This document shows positions 53,028 to 64,000 of a DNA stretch of 64,000 bases, piece by piece (the stretch's first letter is position 1; the number at the start of each line of letters is the position of its first letter). The position numbers and the translations under genes are program-made. The notes under the pieces are model-generated. The model was not told where the DNA came from. It saw only the letters and a program-made list of their open reading frames with translations, and did no database searches. The DNA is taken from NCBI GenBank assembly GCA_021399435.1, contig JAJTUP010000068.1:186001-250000 (forward strand), in the 5' to 3' direction. This DNA is from Diaporthe sp. PMI_573. Taxonomy: Eukaryota; Ascomycota; Sordariomycetes; Diaporthales; Diaporthaceae.

Positions 53028-54533
53028 CTACTCTTTGTAACGTCTCTTCCGTTTTGAATTTTCCGGTTCAGGACTCGGCTCAGTAGCTCGTTCCTTCCCC
53101 TTCCTTGATCGCCTTCCAGTTTGAATAGTTGCAGTACTAGCTCGGGCAGTTGGGGATGATGGATTTGATACGTTGTAGATGTCGTCCTGTTGCTCCTCGA
53201 GTTGTGAAGACTCGGCAACAAGTTGATTTGTGGGTGATGATGGTATATCTGCGATCAGATTAAGGTTAGCTTTCTTAGTAAGTAATTTCAAAGAAATTAG
53301 CATAGTGTAAGACTAGTAGGTTACCAATACTATCCGTCGCGCCGGGTGTTACTTGTCGTTGTGTTTGCGGCGTTGATAGCGCCGCTGGCGAAGGTGAAAC
53401 TATTTGGAAGTTTAGCTTAGAGTCAATACTAGGGGAAGCTTAAAAGTGGCTGATCAGTGAACGTACCTGGTTGGTTTGCGGTTTGGGATGAAGACGGCGT
53501 ATCGAAACGTCTCGATTTAATGCGCCGGGACGATGGAGTTGTCACACTTGCTGCACTTCCTGTTGAAGTAGACTGTGGTGGAGGAAGCCCGTTCAGCTGA
53601 TCCCTACCAATGTGATGCCACATATGAGGAATAATGACTGGAATAGGCATCTGATCGTAGTTGGGCGGTGATGTTGTAAGGAGTGCAGGATTAAGCGTAC
53701 CAACTATATGCCCAGTGACATACAGCCAGTCTCTATCATGTAACATACTGTTCTTGCTCCAGCTTGCACAGCGATATTTCCAGGGAGCATCTCTAAGCGG
53801 AAAGAAGACGAGGACATGATGCATATAGTAGAATGCATTTTTTGCACCGGTAGCTGGTGTTTGGATGTATGTGCTCAAGCGAACAAAGCAGTATCCGTTT
53901 TGTTGTCCAATCGGCCAGTGGGGTGATGGTTTTATTGTGAACATAGTCTTGTCGATAGGGCCACAAAAGCTTGCGATTGGAGACTGAATGGGGCAATTTT
54001 CCACGTCCTGCCCGTTGAGTTCATCGAGTTGTGATGCATCCCGAGGTGCAATCCTATATTAAAGTTAGTTCTGATCAGAGGGAAGAGAGTGGTTGGTTAT
54101 TTACTTACGGCTGAAACATCCTGTCCTTAGGTAGGAGGAGTGGCATGGACGCAGGTGGAAGCCCGATCTGGGAAGCGCGCTGTACTGGAAAGCTGTACGG
54201 CATAAAGGACCCCGTTATTTGAAACCATTGATCATCTTCGTTATTGATCTTGGGCATCCCGCTGTCAAACGGGGAATAGCATATGACCTTCACATTCATG
54301 CCACCTGGGCTCTTGTCATAGAGCAGGTGGATATAGTGTTGATCAATGAAGGTCGGAGGGCAGAAGGAGAACGGAATAGTCGCAGAGAAGCTGCCGTAGT
54401 TGACATCTTGGTTGTCTGGGAGGACAGTTTCGACGTCCATAATTTCTGCAATCACCGTGACATCCAAGCTGGACCCAAGAACACCTGGGGCGTTTTGCTT
54501 CTCGTATTTCGGCAATGGGGTAACGACGTCCAT
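53028..54533 (-). CDS. Four-exon protein divergent from the Helitron Rep-helicase; candidate Helitron accessory factor
   Basis: complement(join(53028..53248,53325..53399,53467..54053,54109..54533)) gives 435 residues. Introns are 55, 67 and 76 bp; all joins keep frame (phases 2, 1, 1). Residues 1-145 and 146-300 look like globular beta-rich domains (DDQWFQITGSFMPYSFPV; DRDWLYVTGHIVGTLNPALL); the second could be an OB-type fold, but that is only a guess. The C-terminal 130 residues are Ser/Thr/Pro-rich and end in basic RRSRKGKERATEPSPEP and KRKRR, a likely nuclear signal. I do not recognise the family. It starts 735 bp from, and points away from, the Helitron gene start, suggesting a shared promoter. 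Confidence 0.68.
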
Positions 54534-55268
54534 GATCAAGAGCAACAAGTGTGAGGACAGTGTAGGTAGTCGTTGAATTGTTATAAGTGAATACTGATGG
54601 TGTCACATTCAATGTGATTTGTGTATTTCTTCATTGATCATGAGTTGTTGAAGGCCGTTGTGTTGGTGACTGGGTATTAGTATATAGGATGATGTTGGGT
54701 GACAACGTTAGTGGGAAAGGGCCAAGTAACCAGTCCTGATCAGATTGGAACGATATCATTCGTGTTGCAATATTCGGATTCGGTTGTTGTTTTCCTTTAC
54801 TCCGTCTTGCTAAGCATAAGGTTTCAAAGTCAGTCTGACACCGTCCGGAAGTTTTAAAGTCGACTGATCAATCCATGTGTTCTACCAGTCGCGATCTGCG
54901 TAATCCAGCGATGTGGTATTTGAATTCCGCATTATTTTAGGTTGGCCAGTGGGAGTACGTCCTGTCGAGATAAACGCAGCTGCCGATTCAGTTTGATATG
55001 CATGAGGTGGTCTTACGGCTGGGGTAACAGAAACCAGCTAGTTTCGGGTTCAGCTCGTCGGCAGCTCGATCGTCATTATCTCCACTCGGCAGTTCGAGGA
55101 CGCCAAGCATTTATTTTAGGATATTGCGGCAGCCACTTGTAGTAGGTAAATAGTTTCGGCCAATTGGCAACCCTTTGTTTATTCATATGCAAGTTATGTC
55201 ATTTTTCACTGTTATCTCTGATCAATACACCATTTCGAAGTTTTACGCACAATTCTTTAGTTATCACG
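54534..55268. promoter_or_regulatory. Divergent intergenic region of the Helitron
   Basis: 735 bp between the starts of the two divergent genes. It holds no ORF of note and presumably contains both promoters. The 54560-54700 part is AT-rich. Confidence 0.45.
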
Positions 55269-58100
55269 ATGTTGACAAACACTTGGCGAGTCCAGTTGAA
55301 CGGGCAGAGTTGGCGTAACTCTCCAGAAAACAGAGCTGCAGCTGAGGAAGCTGCATATGACAACAGCACTGCTACAGCTGCCGCTGATGCCCCCATCAGA
55401 TATAGCCGCCGGCCGTTGTCTAGTTTACAAACATCATGGCAGGCCTTTTCCATCGCCTCCCGTCACCATTCATATCAACTTGCATCTAATATCGACCGAA
55501 TGTCATCTGATGAGTGGCATACGTTATTTCAATCCGCCCAAGAACCTCTAATACAACCGAGGATTGAAGCTATTGCAAATCTAGTACAGAAAATTCGTCA
55601 GGACTTCGACGACGAGAAAGATGCATCTGATCGGAACGACTGGTGCAACGAGGTCCCACGGCAATTAAAATTAGATACGGTCAAGTCATACTTGACAGCC
55701 ATGTACGACAAGACGACAATGTGTACTGTGACATGTGCGACTTGTCAGGTGAAAACAGCGCCAGAGGATAAGGAGAGGCTGCAATGGGAAGCCGAAATGT
55801 CACGACCACTTAAGGAGTTCTTTTCAACCAAACTAGCCTGCCGCCAATGCTTCCCTGCCGATCAAAGTCCTGGCGACGAATTGTGTGTACTAGCTGCTAT
55901 CAGAGCATACAAGCTGGCAAGCCACCGTTCAACTGTGGAGGGGACCTTCGATTTATCACATGTACCCATTTACATCCAAGGGAACTGAGTGATCTTACTA
56001 TTGCCGAGGAAAGGCTGATCAGTCTGAATACACCGTATGGGTATATTACAAGGTACTGTCGACCCGCCACCGCTGGAACATCGTGGCATTTTCGTCAACA
56101 CAAGAAAGGGCATATAACTGTTTTTATCAACGACGTCGAAAGTCTTACTGCTACAGTCCTACCTCATCCTCTGATCAAAATAATGGAATCAATTCGAGTC
56201 TGTTGGAGTGGACCAGCAGTTCCTTCTGCTGTTGACCTCAGCAAGCTTATGTCTGTCCGACGGCACAAAGTTATTGAGGCGTTGCGTTGGAAGAAGCAGA
56301 ATGACCCGTTGTATAGCGAGGTGCAGATTGATGAGGCATTGATATCGTCATGGGATATTGACCCAGTCACATCAGTCCCTGACATCGTTTGGTCTCATCT
56401 TGAGCACATTGACGATTCTCTCGTTTCCGATATTCGCAGTGCGCCAGTTACTTCCGGGGTAGATAGAGCTGATCAGGACGACAGCTTGGATAATGATGTG
56501 GAAGGTATGCTGGATGAGGTTGTCGAAAACATCGTTAGTGAGAGCACAGGTATGCATGGTGCTGGAGGCAGGTCCAGCGATGGAGGTAATAATTTGGAAG
56601 GGTTGGTTGAGGAGGTAACTGCTAATATTATGTCGAGTGGGTTATATCCCCTAGGAGGGGATGGGATCCATCCTGAGGCTGATCGGCTCGATTTCATTTG
56701 CGACGCTTTAGCTGGTCATTCAATGGCCAGCTCAGGAAACGATCAGTCGAATGGGACAGGCTATGAGCCATTTATTAACGTTGGTCGAAGCGGTCGCTTT
56801 GCTGACAGCTTTGCTCCAGACTTCTGGGCGAAGACATTCGCAGTATTATTTCCGCGTGGTTTAGGTGGGCCAAAATCAACACAGGCTATGGTTCCCGTGG
56901 ATGGAGTAGTGTTGACCCCACCGCGGCTTACTCTCCGGCAGTGGCTGGCGATTGTTTTACGCCAGAGTGGTGGAAGTTTTGCAACACATCCAGCCTTCGC
57001 CTTTTTAGCATTTGATATGCTATTACGTTCGACAAACCGACAAATCAGTACAGCAAGAATGCGCAGAACTGATTACAGCCGTCTAATGACTTTACACAGA
57101 GATATTTTACAGGACCGGGATCGACTGGAGCGCGCCCGTACTGAGTTGAAGGATAACGGCTGGACCACTGATCGGGAAGTGGCATCGTTGTTGCGAGAGC
57201 TTTCTGTTTTTGGTCGCAAGCACCCGTTTTCCAGGGAAGCTAGACAGAGGTCAAGGGTACGCATCGAATCGTTCTGCGTCTCGACTGGATTACCGGCAGT
57301 GTGGTTCACTGTGAACCCAAACGACATCGACCACCCTGTCCGTATTGAGCTCAGCAACCATCGTCTTTTCGACCGGCAGACAACCCAGCTTTTTAATAGC
57401 ATTGTTCTAGACGGACTACAACCATCAGTCCAGGCGAACAGCGACCCTGTCAGTGCAGCACAATTCTTCCATAGGGAGATGGAGTGTTTTTTCCGTCACT
57501 ATGTCCGTGTCGGGGAGCCGTCGATCTTTGGCCGCGTGAAGCATTATATTGGGTTGTCTGAGACAAATGAGAGACACTCTTTACACATGCATGGTCTGAT
57601 TTGGCTCTATGGGGGTTTTTCCATACCTCTGATCGCAGAGACGCTTCGAGGATCAGAGGATGAGACTTTCCGACTGAAGTTGACGTCTTTCCTTGAGAAT
57701 CTTATCAGACAAGATCTTGACTATGATGCGGGTCGCAATATGCGCAAGGAGAACGATCTACAGGATATCGACTGGGACATGATCAACGACAACATACGTC
57801 TAGATCAAAACTTTGAGGACCAAGCCAACTTTTGTGCATATTGCAGGCAGGTCCACACACATACTTTTACCTGTGTCAAGCACATTGTCCCGAAAGAGGT
57901 CGAAGCAAGGTTAAACGGTGGTAGTGATCAACCAGAGGCTAAGTCCGCACGGCGGAACAAACAACGAGAGCTAAACGGGGCCATTTGTCGGTTCAAGCTC
58001 CCACAGCCTCTTGTGCCAACTACCTACGTTGATAAGCATGGTGTTGTACACCTCAAGCGAAATCATACTATGGTGAACAAGTTTAATCAAACTATGGCTA
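55269..58100 (+). pseudogene. Helitron Rep-helicase, N-terminal part (Rep/HUH domain), frameshifted and interrupted
   Basis: It starts at the ATG at 55269 (MLTNTWRVQLNGQSWRNSPE). Frame 1 runs to about 55882, then a TGTGTGT run (55882-55888) shifts the frame; frame 2 continues CTSCYQSIQAGKPPFNCGGD. Two bases fewer in the run would make it continuous. Helitron-like N-terminal domain at about 56900-57600: RQWLAIVLRQSGGSFATHPA, WFTVNPNDIDHP. The HUH nuclease signature is in ERHSLHMHGLIWLYG (57570-57615). A Cys/His segment FCAYCRQVHTHTFTCVKH follows. At 58100 the coding frame is cut by Fot/pogo copy C after ATG-GCT-A. The protein should nick and transfer one DNA strand. Confidence 0.85.
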
Positions 58101-60425
58101 ACGTAGGTGGACAGTCAGCCGGTCAGGACACATGCCCGGTCAGTTTTGCTAACTCTGCTAACTTTTGCCAACCCTAGCACCCACCTGAGGCCAACATATC
58201 AATAAAAATTGGCACCAATTGGTGCCAACTGGTCCCAATTGCTTATTTTTAATTGATTTGGTCAATTTAGAGGTGTGGTGGAGTTGCAATGCCAGTCTAA
58301 AAGTTTAAAGTTTGGGTGGGCGGGTTTGTTTTTGGTGCAGATCGCGTTCCCATTTTTCGCGTCAGTCTCGCATCACTCTACCTACTTAAATATTCAACAC
58401 GCTAGAATTCAACATCTACAATGCCAATCTACTCAAAAGAAGACAAGATCATTCTAGCCCTTCAAGCAATCACAAATTCCAAAAAAAATCAAAAGAAACC
58501 CTTAAGTGCACGCCAGGCTGCACGGATCTTCAACATCCCTTATAGTACACTCAACGACAGGATGAACAACCGACCCCGTCGCGAAGAATCACGCGTCGAG
58601 AAGCATAAACTTGAGCCAGTCGAAGAGCAAACACTTGTTCAATACATCATTGAGCAAGATGCACGAGGATTTCCAATGCGGCTTTCTGGTGTGGAAGATA
58701 TGGCCAACCTCCTGCTGGCGTCGCGTGATGGCAAGCCTGTTGGCACCAGATGGGCACGACGCTTTGTGGATGCACAACCAAGCTTGAAAACAAGATTCTC
58801 TCGGCCTTACGACTACCAGAGGGCCCTCTGCGGAGATCCTGAGGTCATTGGAAACTGGTTCCGACTACTTCGCAACATGATGGCCAAGTATGGGATCACA
58901 GATGACGATCTCTACAACTTCGACGAAACTGGCTTCATGATGGGCCAGATAACCTCAACCCTGGTTGTTACACGCTCTGATCGGCATGGAAAGGCTAAAT
59001 CTATACAGCCTGGAAACCGTGAATGGGCAACAGCTATTGAATGCATCAATGCAAAGGGCTGGTGTATCCCGCCATTCGTCATTGTCCAAGGCGCCTACCA
59101 CCTTGCAAACTGGACCACAGAGTCGGGTTTTCCTGCCGATTGGGTAATCAAGCCTACTCCAAATGGATGGACGGATAACAAGACTGGTCTAGAATGGATT
59201 CAGCACTTTAATAAGCACACAATTAAGCGAACAATGGGCAAATACCGGATGCTCATCCTGGATGGACACGAGAGCCATGTATCAGCAGAGTTCGAACAGT
59301 ACTGCAAGGAAAACAACATTATCCCTATTAGCATGCCACCACATTCATCTCATCTACTCCAGCCATTGGACGTTGCATTATTTTCGCTATTGAAGCGTGC
59401 ATACGGCGATGAGATCAACCTCTTCATCCAGGCCTCGATCAACCACATCACCAAGTCCGAGTTCTTCATTGCGTTTAAGGCAGCCCACGACAAGGTCTTT
59501 ACGGAAGAAAACATGAAAGCTGGGTTCAGAGGGGCTGGTATTTCTCCATGGAACCCAGATTCTGTCATTTCCAAGCTGGATGTCCGCCTACAAACTCCAG
59601 TACAATCCCTCCCTGTGTCACCATCGAAATGGGAATCACAAACACCCTCCAATGCCCACCAGACTGTCCAGCAATCAAGTTTTATCAAGGGCAAGATCTC
59701 AGCCCATCAGGGCAGCTCCCCTACACCAATTATCCAGGCAATTGAGAAGTTTACAAAGGGTGCACAAGCAATGGCGCATCAGATTACTCTTTTGAATGAT
59801 CGGGTCCGTACCCTTGAGAAGGCTAATATTGGGCTCGCCAAGCGCCGGAGGGCCAAAAGAAGTCGGGTCCAGCTTGGAGGGGCACTTAGTATTGAGGAAT
59901 CTCAGGTGATAATTGAAGAAAAACAAAAGGGGAAGCGGCCGGCTGGTGAAATGGCTGGTGGTGCTGAGGAGGCGGACCGCGGCGGACCGAGCAAACGACG
60001 ATGTGGCAACTGCGGCGAGACTGGGCATAACGCAAGAACTTGTGAGAAAGATGCAGAAGAGTCTAGTCAGTCAGATTCAGAGTGTATAATAGTACATTCT
60101 TAAGCGGTCCGCGTCGGACCGCCAAAATAGTTGATTTGGCTGGTGTAGATTGAGGTTGATTCTGCATGGTTGAAATGCTCCATTTTGGTGGGGAACGCGA
60201 TTTTCCCACCAAAAGTCAGCCACTTCAGACTGGCACTGCAGCCACCCAAACCACTCTAAATTGACCAAATCAATTAAAAATAAGCAATTGGGACCAGTTG
60301 GCACCAATTGGTGCCAATTTTTATTGATATGTTGGCCTCAGGTGGGTGCTAGGGTTGGCAAAAGTTAGCAGAGTTAGCAAAACTGACCGGGCATGTGTCC
60401 TGACCGGCTGACTGTCCACCTACGT
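58101..60425 (+). mobile_element. Fot/pogo element, copy C, full length (2,325 bp), inserted in the Helitron gene
   Basis: It starts ACGTAGGTGGACAGTC and ends with the inverse at 60425, flanked by TA on both sides (58099-58100, 60426-60427). The terminal inverted repeats run about 170-180 bp with few mismatches and include GCACCCACC and the 20-bp palindrome TTGGCACCAATTGGTGCCAA (58210-58229, 60298-60317). Confidence 0.95.
58421..60103 (+). CDS. Fot/pogo DDE transposase, copy C, intact
   Basis: 560 residues, same length and architecture as copy A: psq-type HTH (about 1-55), CENP-B-like HTH (70-130), catalytic Asp in NFDETGFMMG, LILDGHESHVS and LLQPLDVALFSLLKRAY, and a C-terminal knuckle CGNCGETGHNARTC. 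All key residues are present. A TATA-like TACTTAAATATTCAAC lies 40 bp upstream. With perfect TA duplications, long matching termini and an intact gene, this is the best candidate in the window for an active element and a helper for copy B. Confidence 0.95.
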   Translation: MPIYSKEDKIILALQAITNSKKNQKKPLSARQAARIFNIPYSTLNDRMNNRPRREESRVEKHKLEPVEEQTLVQYIIEQDARGFPMRLSGVEDMANLLLASRDGKPVGTRWARRFVDAQPSLKTRFSRPYDYQRALCGDPEVIGNWFRLLRNMMAKYGITDDDLYNFDETGFMMGQITSTLVVTRSDRHGKAKSIQPGNREWATAIECINAKGWCIPPFVIVQGAYHLANWTTESGFPADWVIKPTPNGWTDNKTGLEWIQHFNKHTIKRTMGKYRMLILDGHESHVSAEFEQYCKENNIIPISMPPHSSHLLQPLDVALFSLLKRAYGDEINLFIQASINHITKSEFFIAFKAAHDKVFTEENMKAGFRGAGISPWNPDSVISKLDVRLQTPVQSLPVSPSKWESQTPSNAHQTVQQSSFIKGKISAHQGSSPTPIIQAIEKFTKGAQAMAHQITLLNDRVRTLEKANIGLAKRRRAKRSRVQLGGALSIEESQVIIEEKQKGKRPAGEMAGGAEEADRGGPSKRRCGNCGETGHNARTCEKDAEESSQSDSECIIVHS

Positions 60426-60426
60426 T

Positions 60427-63400
60427 ATGGGTTTGCGGCACAACCACGATATCGATTTTATCTTTACACGGTCTCGTGCGTTCGCACTATCGCAGTATAT
60501 TATGTACTACGCGACGAAAGCTCGCCTTCCTATCGGGGCTGGTGTTACTGCTGTACTAGCCTTACAGAAGCACACCGCTGATCAGGATAGACAGCTGCCA
60601 CGGATTAGCGCTGACGCCAATAACTCACCACCAGAGATATCAAGACGGTTCTGGATGCAGTTGGCGAATCGTGTTCAGAGCGAGATTGAAGTTTCTGCTG
60701 TTGAGGTATGTAGTTCCTTGCTCAGTCTACCAACTGAATATTGTGATGTTCAGGACGAAGACTGGTCGTATTTGAACTTGAATGTACTGTTTTGGCAACT
60801 TCTTAGTAGGTGGCCCTATCTGCGGGACATGTCCGTGGGTGAAGGCAATGACGTTAGCAGCGCAGATCGTGTTACTATTGGTGCAAATGGGCGGTACTTA
60901 TCAACTGTAGATGCCTATGAGCACCGAGGTCCGCTGTTGAGGGACTTTTCGCTTTACGAGTATGCTATGGCTGTGAAGGTTGTCAAGCTGAGGTCGCGAC
61001 AGATTCCGAGGGGGGACAGGCAGATCCCATTTGAGACTGATGATAAGGTAGTCAGGACCTTTGTACAAGAGCTGCGATCAGAGCATTCCTTGTCCACTGT
61101 GTCTCTAGCAGGGGTTGCTGCACTATTCAGCCCAAGCAGTAGTCACATGGAAATCAGCAGGTACGTTATTGCGGACGAGTCTTTAGATTAGGAATACTTT
61201 TTATTACGGTTACATTGATCGCTACAAACCGGATACTAAGTACTAACAAAGGGATCGATAGACCGGCTGTCACCAAACTTGGTCTTTTTGTTCCATGGCA
61301 AGATTTTATGAGTCAACATGGAGTTGATCTAGATGAACTTTGGGATACCTTCGCCGAGACTCTCAGCCCTCCACTGCAACAAGTTGTTGTTAATATCAAC
61401 TCGCTTCGGTTCAGCAAAGAGGATGCAGCCCAGGACAGGCAGATCAGAGAAAAGGAGAACCTCGACGAACCAGATTATATCGACGTCACATCTGGCAATC
61501 CTGGGAATAGCAATTCACACAATGGTTGGGCTGATCAGAGCCCCGAGAATCTCGCTATGGCAGTATCTGCCGTAGAAAGGCATATCGGCGACGCCGCGTC
61601 CCTGGGTATCAACAACCTGAATCAACTAAACACGGCAACTGAGCAGGCCCTACATCACTTTGATCATCTAGCGAACAACCCAGAGGCATATTTGTTAGAG
61701 AGTCAGCTTGACATCTATGACGTGCCTAATAATGAAGACTTTGGAGTTCACAACTGGGCTCAGCATATCACTGCCAGCGACGTCAGCTCGTTCGCCAAGT
61801 CCCAATCAAAGACTGAAGCAGAAATGGCCAGCAGTATCGCATCCAGAGAGCAGCGAGAATCAGATATTCATGGGTCAAGTCATTCAGAGGGTGAAAGAAG
61901 TGAAGAAAGTAGACGAGACGGCTGGTTTGGCCCTGATCAGAGGACTCAGCTTACCCTGGGTCGAACGATGTCGTACCGAGAAGCTGGGGAGATTTCGGCA
62001 GGGTTGTGGACCTTGAACAAGCACCAAGCTCTCGCACTACATCTTCCTCTGAAATTCCTCGATGAGCAGTCCCAGATTCCATCAGGTCAGCCTGGGAAGC
62101 AAATTCGGCAATATATTGGTGGCGAGGGCGGTACGGGCAAAACGCAGGTCCTTCATGCTCTCAAAGATGCATTTCGCATTAAGGGTGAAGGGTATGCTAT
62201 AGAGATGACGGCATCATCAGCTATCGCTGCATCCAAGATTGGGGGTCGTACAGTTCATTCTGCAGTTGGTTTGCGGCGCGACGAAAACCAGGAAAGGAAT
62301 GGCAAGCAGACGGCCTCTGGTGACGATATGGCGAGGTGGAAGCACAAAGTTGCCTTGGTCATTGATGAGATCAGCATGCTGGGGAGCACAACTCTTGTCG
62401 ACATTGATCTGCGCCTAAGAACACTCCGATCAGACACAAGGCCATTTGGCGGCATTCCTATTGTTCTGTTTTCTGGGGACTTTTACCAATTTGGCCCGGT
62501 AAACGACACCTCCGTTTTGATCAGACCTGGGACCAATCGGTATATGCGCAACAATTCAGACGTGGACAGAGTTGCGAAGCAGCAAAAAGGGTTCTATCTA
62601 TTCAAGGATCGCGGAAACGTTGTGATGCTAAGGCAACAGGTTCGGGCTAGCAGCTGCCCACAGTTGCGAGGTCTGCTTAACCGGTTTCGCAGAGGAGAAC
62701 AGACTGAAGACGATTATAAGCAACTTTGCGAACGTGCTCACAGACCTTCACCTTGGGTATTAGGTCAAGAGGATGCCAAGATGTTAACGCCTATTAACGT
62801 TGAACGATGGCCTCAAAACCTTGCTTCTGCACTTGAATGGGGGGCAGCTCACAACAAGCATATCTCCCTCTTCCTCTCATCCCACGATTGGCCAAAAGGG
62901 ACTAGCAAAGTGTCCCAGAGCGATATTGCAGCTATTCTTGCACATGGCGACAACTCGAAGATTAAGATTCCTAGTCTACTTCCAGTTGGCATAGGGATGC
63001 CTATGATGTTGACAATGAACCTTCACAAGTATTTGGGTATAGTGAACGGCGCCGAAGTAGAGGCAGTTTGTGTTATACCTGATCCTAAGTTTCCTGGATT
63101 TCCTCTAGGCGCCTCAACAACACTTCACCTTGGGCCACCATTAGCTGTGATTATCCAATCTCCAGCTTTTGATCAGCTTGAAATACCTGGTCTGCCACCT
63201 GGAATGGCCTGCATTTCGCGGTCTAAGATAACAATAACGCCGTCGATGCTCAGGGAGGTGCCTTCCGGTGCTAGTGTGGTCAGGACAGGTTGTCTGATCA
63301 CTCCGGCCTTTGCAATGACAGATATGAAGGGCCAAGGAATGACGACAAACAAGCTCCTAGCTCAACTACGGGGTCGGCAGAAACATAGCGGAGAATGGGA

Positions 63401-63728
63401 CAAATGCGACTTCATGAGCGCTTATGTCCAGCTTTCACGAGCCACATCTTGGCACGCTATCTGGCTTGCAAGTGAGCCCCGAAGACAGGACTTTTTGGAT
63501 AATAAAGTCCCGGAGGAGTTTGCATTTGGTGTGGAAAGACTGGAACGAGAATCCCGGGACACTATCAGGGAGTTTTCGGAAGCTGCTTCAACTGAGGATG
63601 ACAGGAATTGGTTATCATGGTGGCATTCCTTCCCAGAGTCGACAAATCAAGGGAATCCTAATGGAGGTGATCAACCAGCTGAGTTTAACAACGAGGGGCC
63701 AATGCTACATCTGAGTAAATTTAATTAA
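60427..63728 (+). CDS. Helitron Rep-helicase, C-terminal part (Rep tyrosines and PIF1-like helicase)
   Basis: join(60427..61160,61262..63728) is the continuation of the gene cut at 58100; removing copy C plus one TA gives ATG-GCT-ATG-GGT in frame. It opens GLRHNHDIDFIFTRSRAFAL and SQYIMYYATKARLP, where the Tyr residues before Lys match the Rep catalytic tyrosines. A 101-bp intron (GTACGT...TACTAACAAAGGGATCGATAG) precedes an acidic linker. PIF1/RecD-type helicase motifs: GGEGGTGKTQVLHAL (Walker A, about 62120), VALVIDEISMLGS (Walker B), PFGGIPIVLFSGDFYQFGP, MLRQQVRASSCPQLRGLLNR, and near the end FMSAYVQLSRATSW (motif VI). The full restored protein would be about 2,000 residues. It unwinds DNA for rolling-circle transposition. 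Confidence 0.88.
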
Positions 63729-64000
63729 CCCGGTCGAGGTAAACAGGGCGAGAAATGGTCCGTCCTGATCAGGCAAACAACATGAGCAATGTTTCTTTAT
63801 TCCCTCAAGGCGCAGATCAGGATCGGCCACAAAACTCAGAGGGTTTGGAGAACAAGGCCGCCACAGCGCAGCCTCGTCAATCTCGACAATCTGGGATTCG
63901 AGGCTATGGTCAATCTTCTTCCACCAGTCGAGTACACCGACGAGTACGGAAACATGCATGGCGTAGGGAGGGCCCAAGTTCTTGAATATCTTAATTATAA
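63729..64000 (+). other. Helitron 3' flank to window edge
   Basis: The short frame 63755-63985 (76 codons, Gln/Arg-rich) is not recognisable. No hairpin with a following CTRR was identified, so the Helitron end probably lies outside the window. Confidence 0.4.

Larger units (their letters stand above)
53028..63728 (+). mobile_element. Helitron (rolling-circle transposon), ends not defined
   Basis: The core is the Rep-helicase gene (55269-63728), broken by Fot/pogo copy C. The divergent gene at 53028-54533 is included provisionally because of its position between a tRNA gene and the Rep gene. I could not identify the 5' TC terminus or the 3' hairpin plus CTRR end; the right end may lie beyond base 64000. 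Confidence 0.65.

Noticed and set aside
55164..55268. Upstream ATG at 55164 for the Helitron gene
   Set aside because: The extra 35 residues are hydrophobic and unlike a Rep N-terminus; the ATG at 55269 is preferred but not proven.
1..64000. CRISPR array, prophage or bacterial operon structure
   Set aside because: Introns, Zn2Cys6, GT32, hAT, pogo, Tad-like LINE and Helitron genes show a fungal nuclear genome; the repeats seen are transposon ends and microsatellites.

Overview
The window is TE-rich accessory DNA from a filamentous ascomycete. The evidence is short introns (48-101 bp) with GT...AG ends and CTAAC/CTGAC-like branch sites, a Zn2Cys6 regulator, GT32, RTA1 and ferric-reductase family genes, and fungal-type Copia, hAT, Fot/pogo, Tad-like LINE and Helitron elements. 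I cannot name the species from the sequence. Many genes are split by introns, so they appear only as short ORFs; I joined exons by hand and give splice positions.

Layout. 1-3.1 kb: the 5' two thirds of an uninterrupted Copia gag-pol on the minus strand, running off the left edge. 3.1-6.4 kb: GC-rich leader and repeat debris, then a stranded first exon of an RTA1-like gene. 6.6-8.5 kb: a Zn2Cys6 regulator gene in one arm of a ~1.97 kb inverted duplication; the other arm, with a frameshifted copy, lies at 43.4-45.4 kb. 9.4-10.3 kb: a crotonase with an apparent signal peptide. 10.9-17.3 kb: a cluster of hAT transposons (two complete intron-containing transposases, two fragments). 17.5-18.2 kb: a three-exon coiled-coil gene. 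22-23 kb: a GT32 glycosyltransferase. 24.5-28.1 kb: a hAT fragment abutting Fot/pogo copy A. 29-40 kb: sparse DNA with two lineage-specific hypothetical genes, a broken ferric reductase and a 5'-truncated ALY/Yra1-like gene. 41.5-46.5 kb: two short-chain dehydrogenases flanking regulator copy 2. 47-50 kb: Fot/pogo copy B, disabled and itself hit by a 5'-truncated LINE with a 16-bp target duplication. 50.3-51.5 kb: an internally deleted LINE. 51.7-53 kb: a cysteine-synthase-like gene and a tRNA gene. 53-63.7 kb: a Helitron with a ~2,000-residue Rep-helicase gene and a divergently transcribed four-exon partner gene. Fot/pogo copy C is inserted in the Helitron so cleanly that removing it and one TA rejoins the reading frame.

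How the parts relate. The nesting gives a relative history: Helitron before Fot C; Fot B before the LINE tail. Host-type genes at the edges of repeats are often partial (RTA1 exon 1, Yra1 3' half, ferric reductase with stops), as expected of DNA assembled by duplication and transposition. The most interesting unit is the Helitron with its divergent partner gene, which I do not recognise; I suggest it is a Helitron accessory factor. No captain-type (DUF3435) recombinase, CRISPR array or complete biosynthetic cluster was seen.
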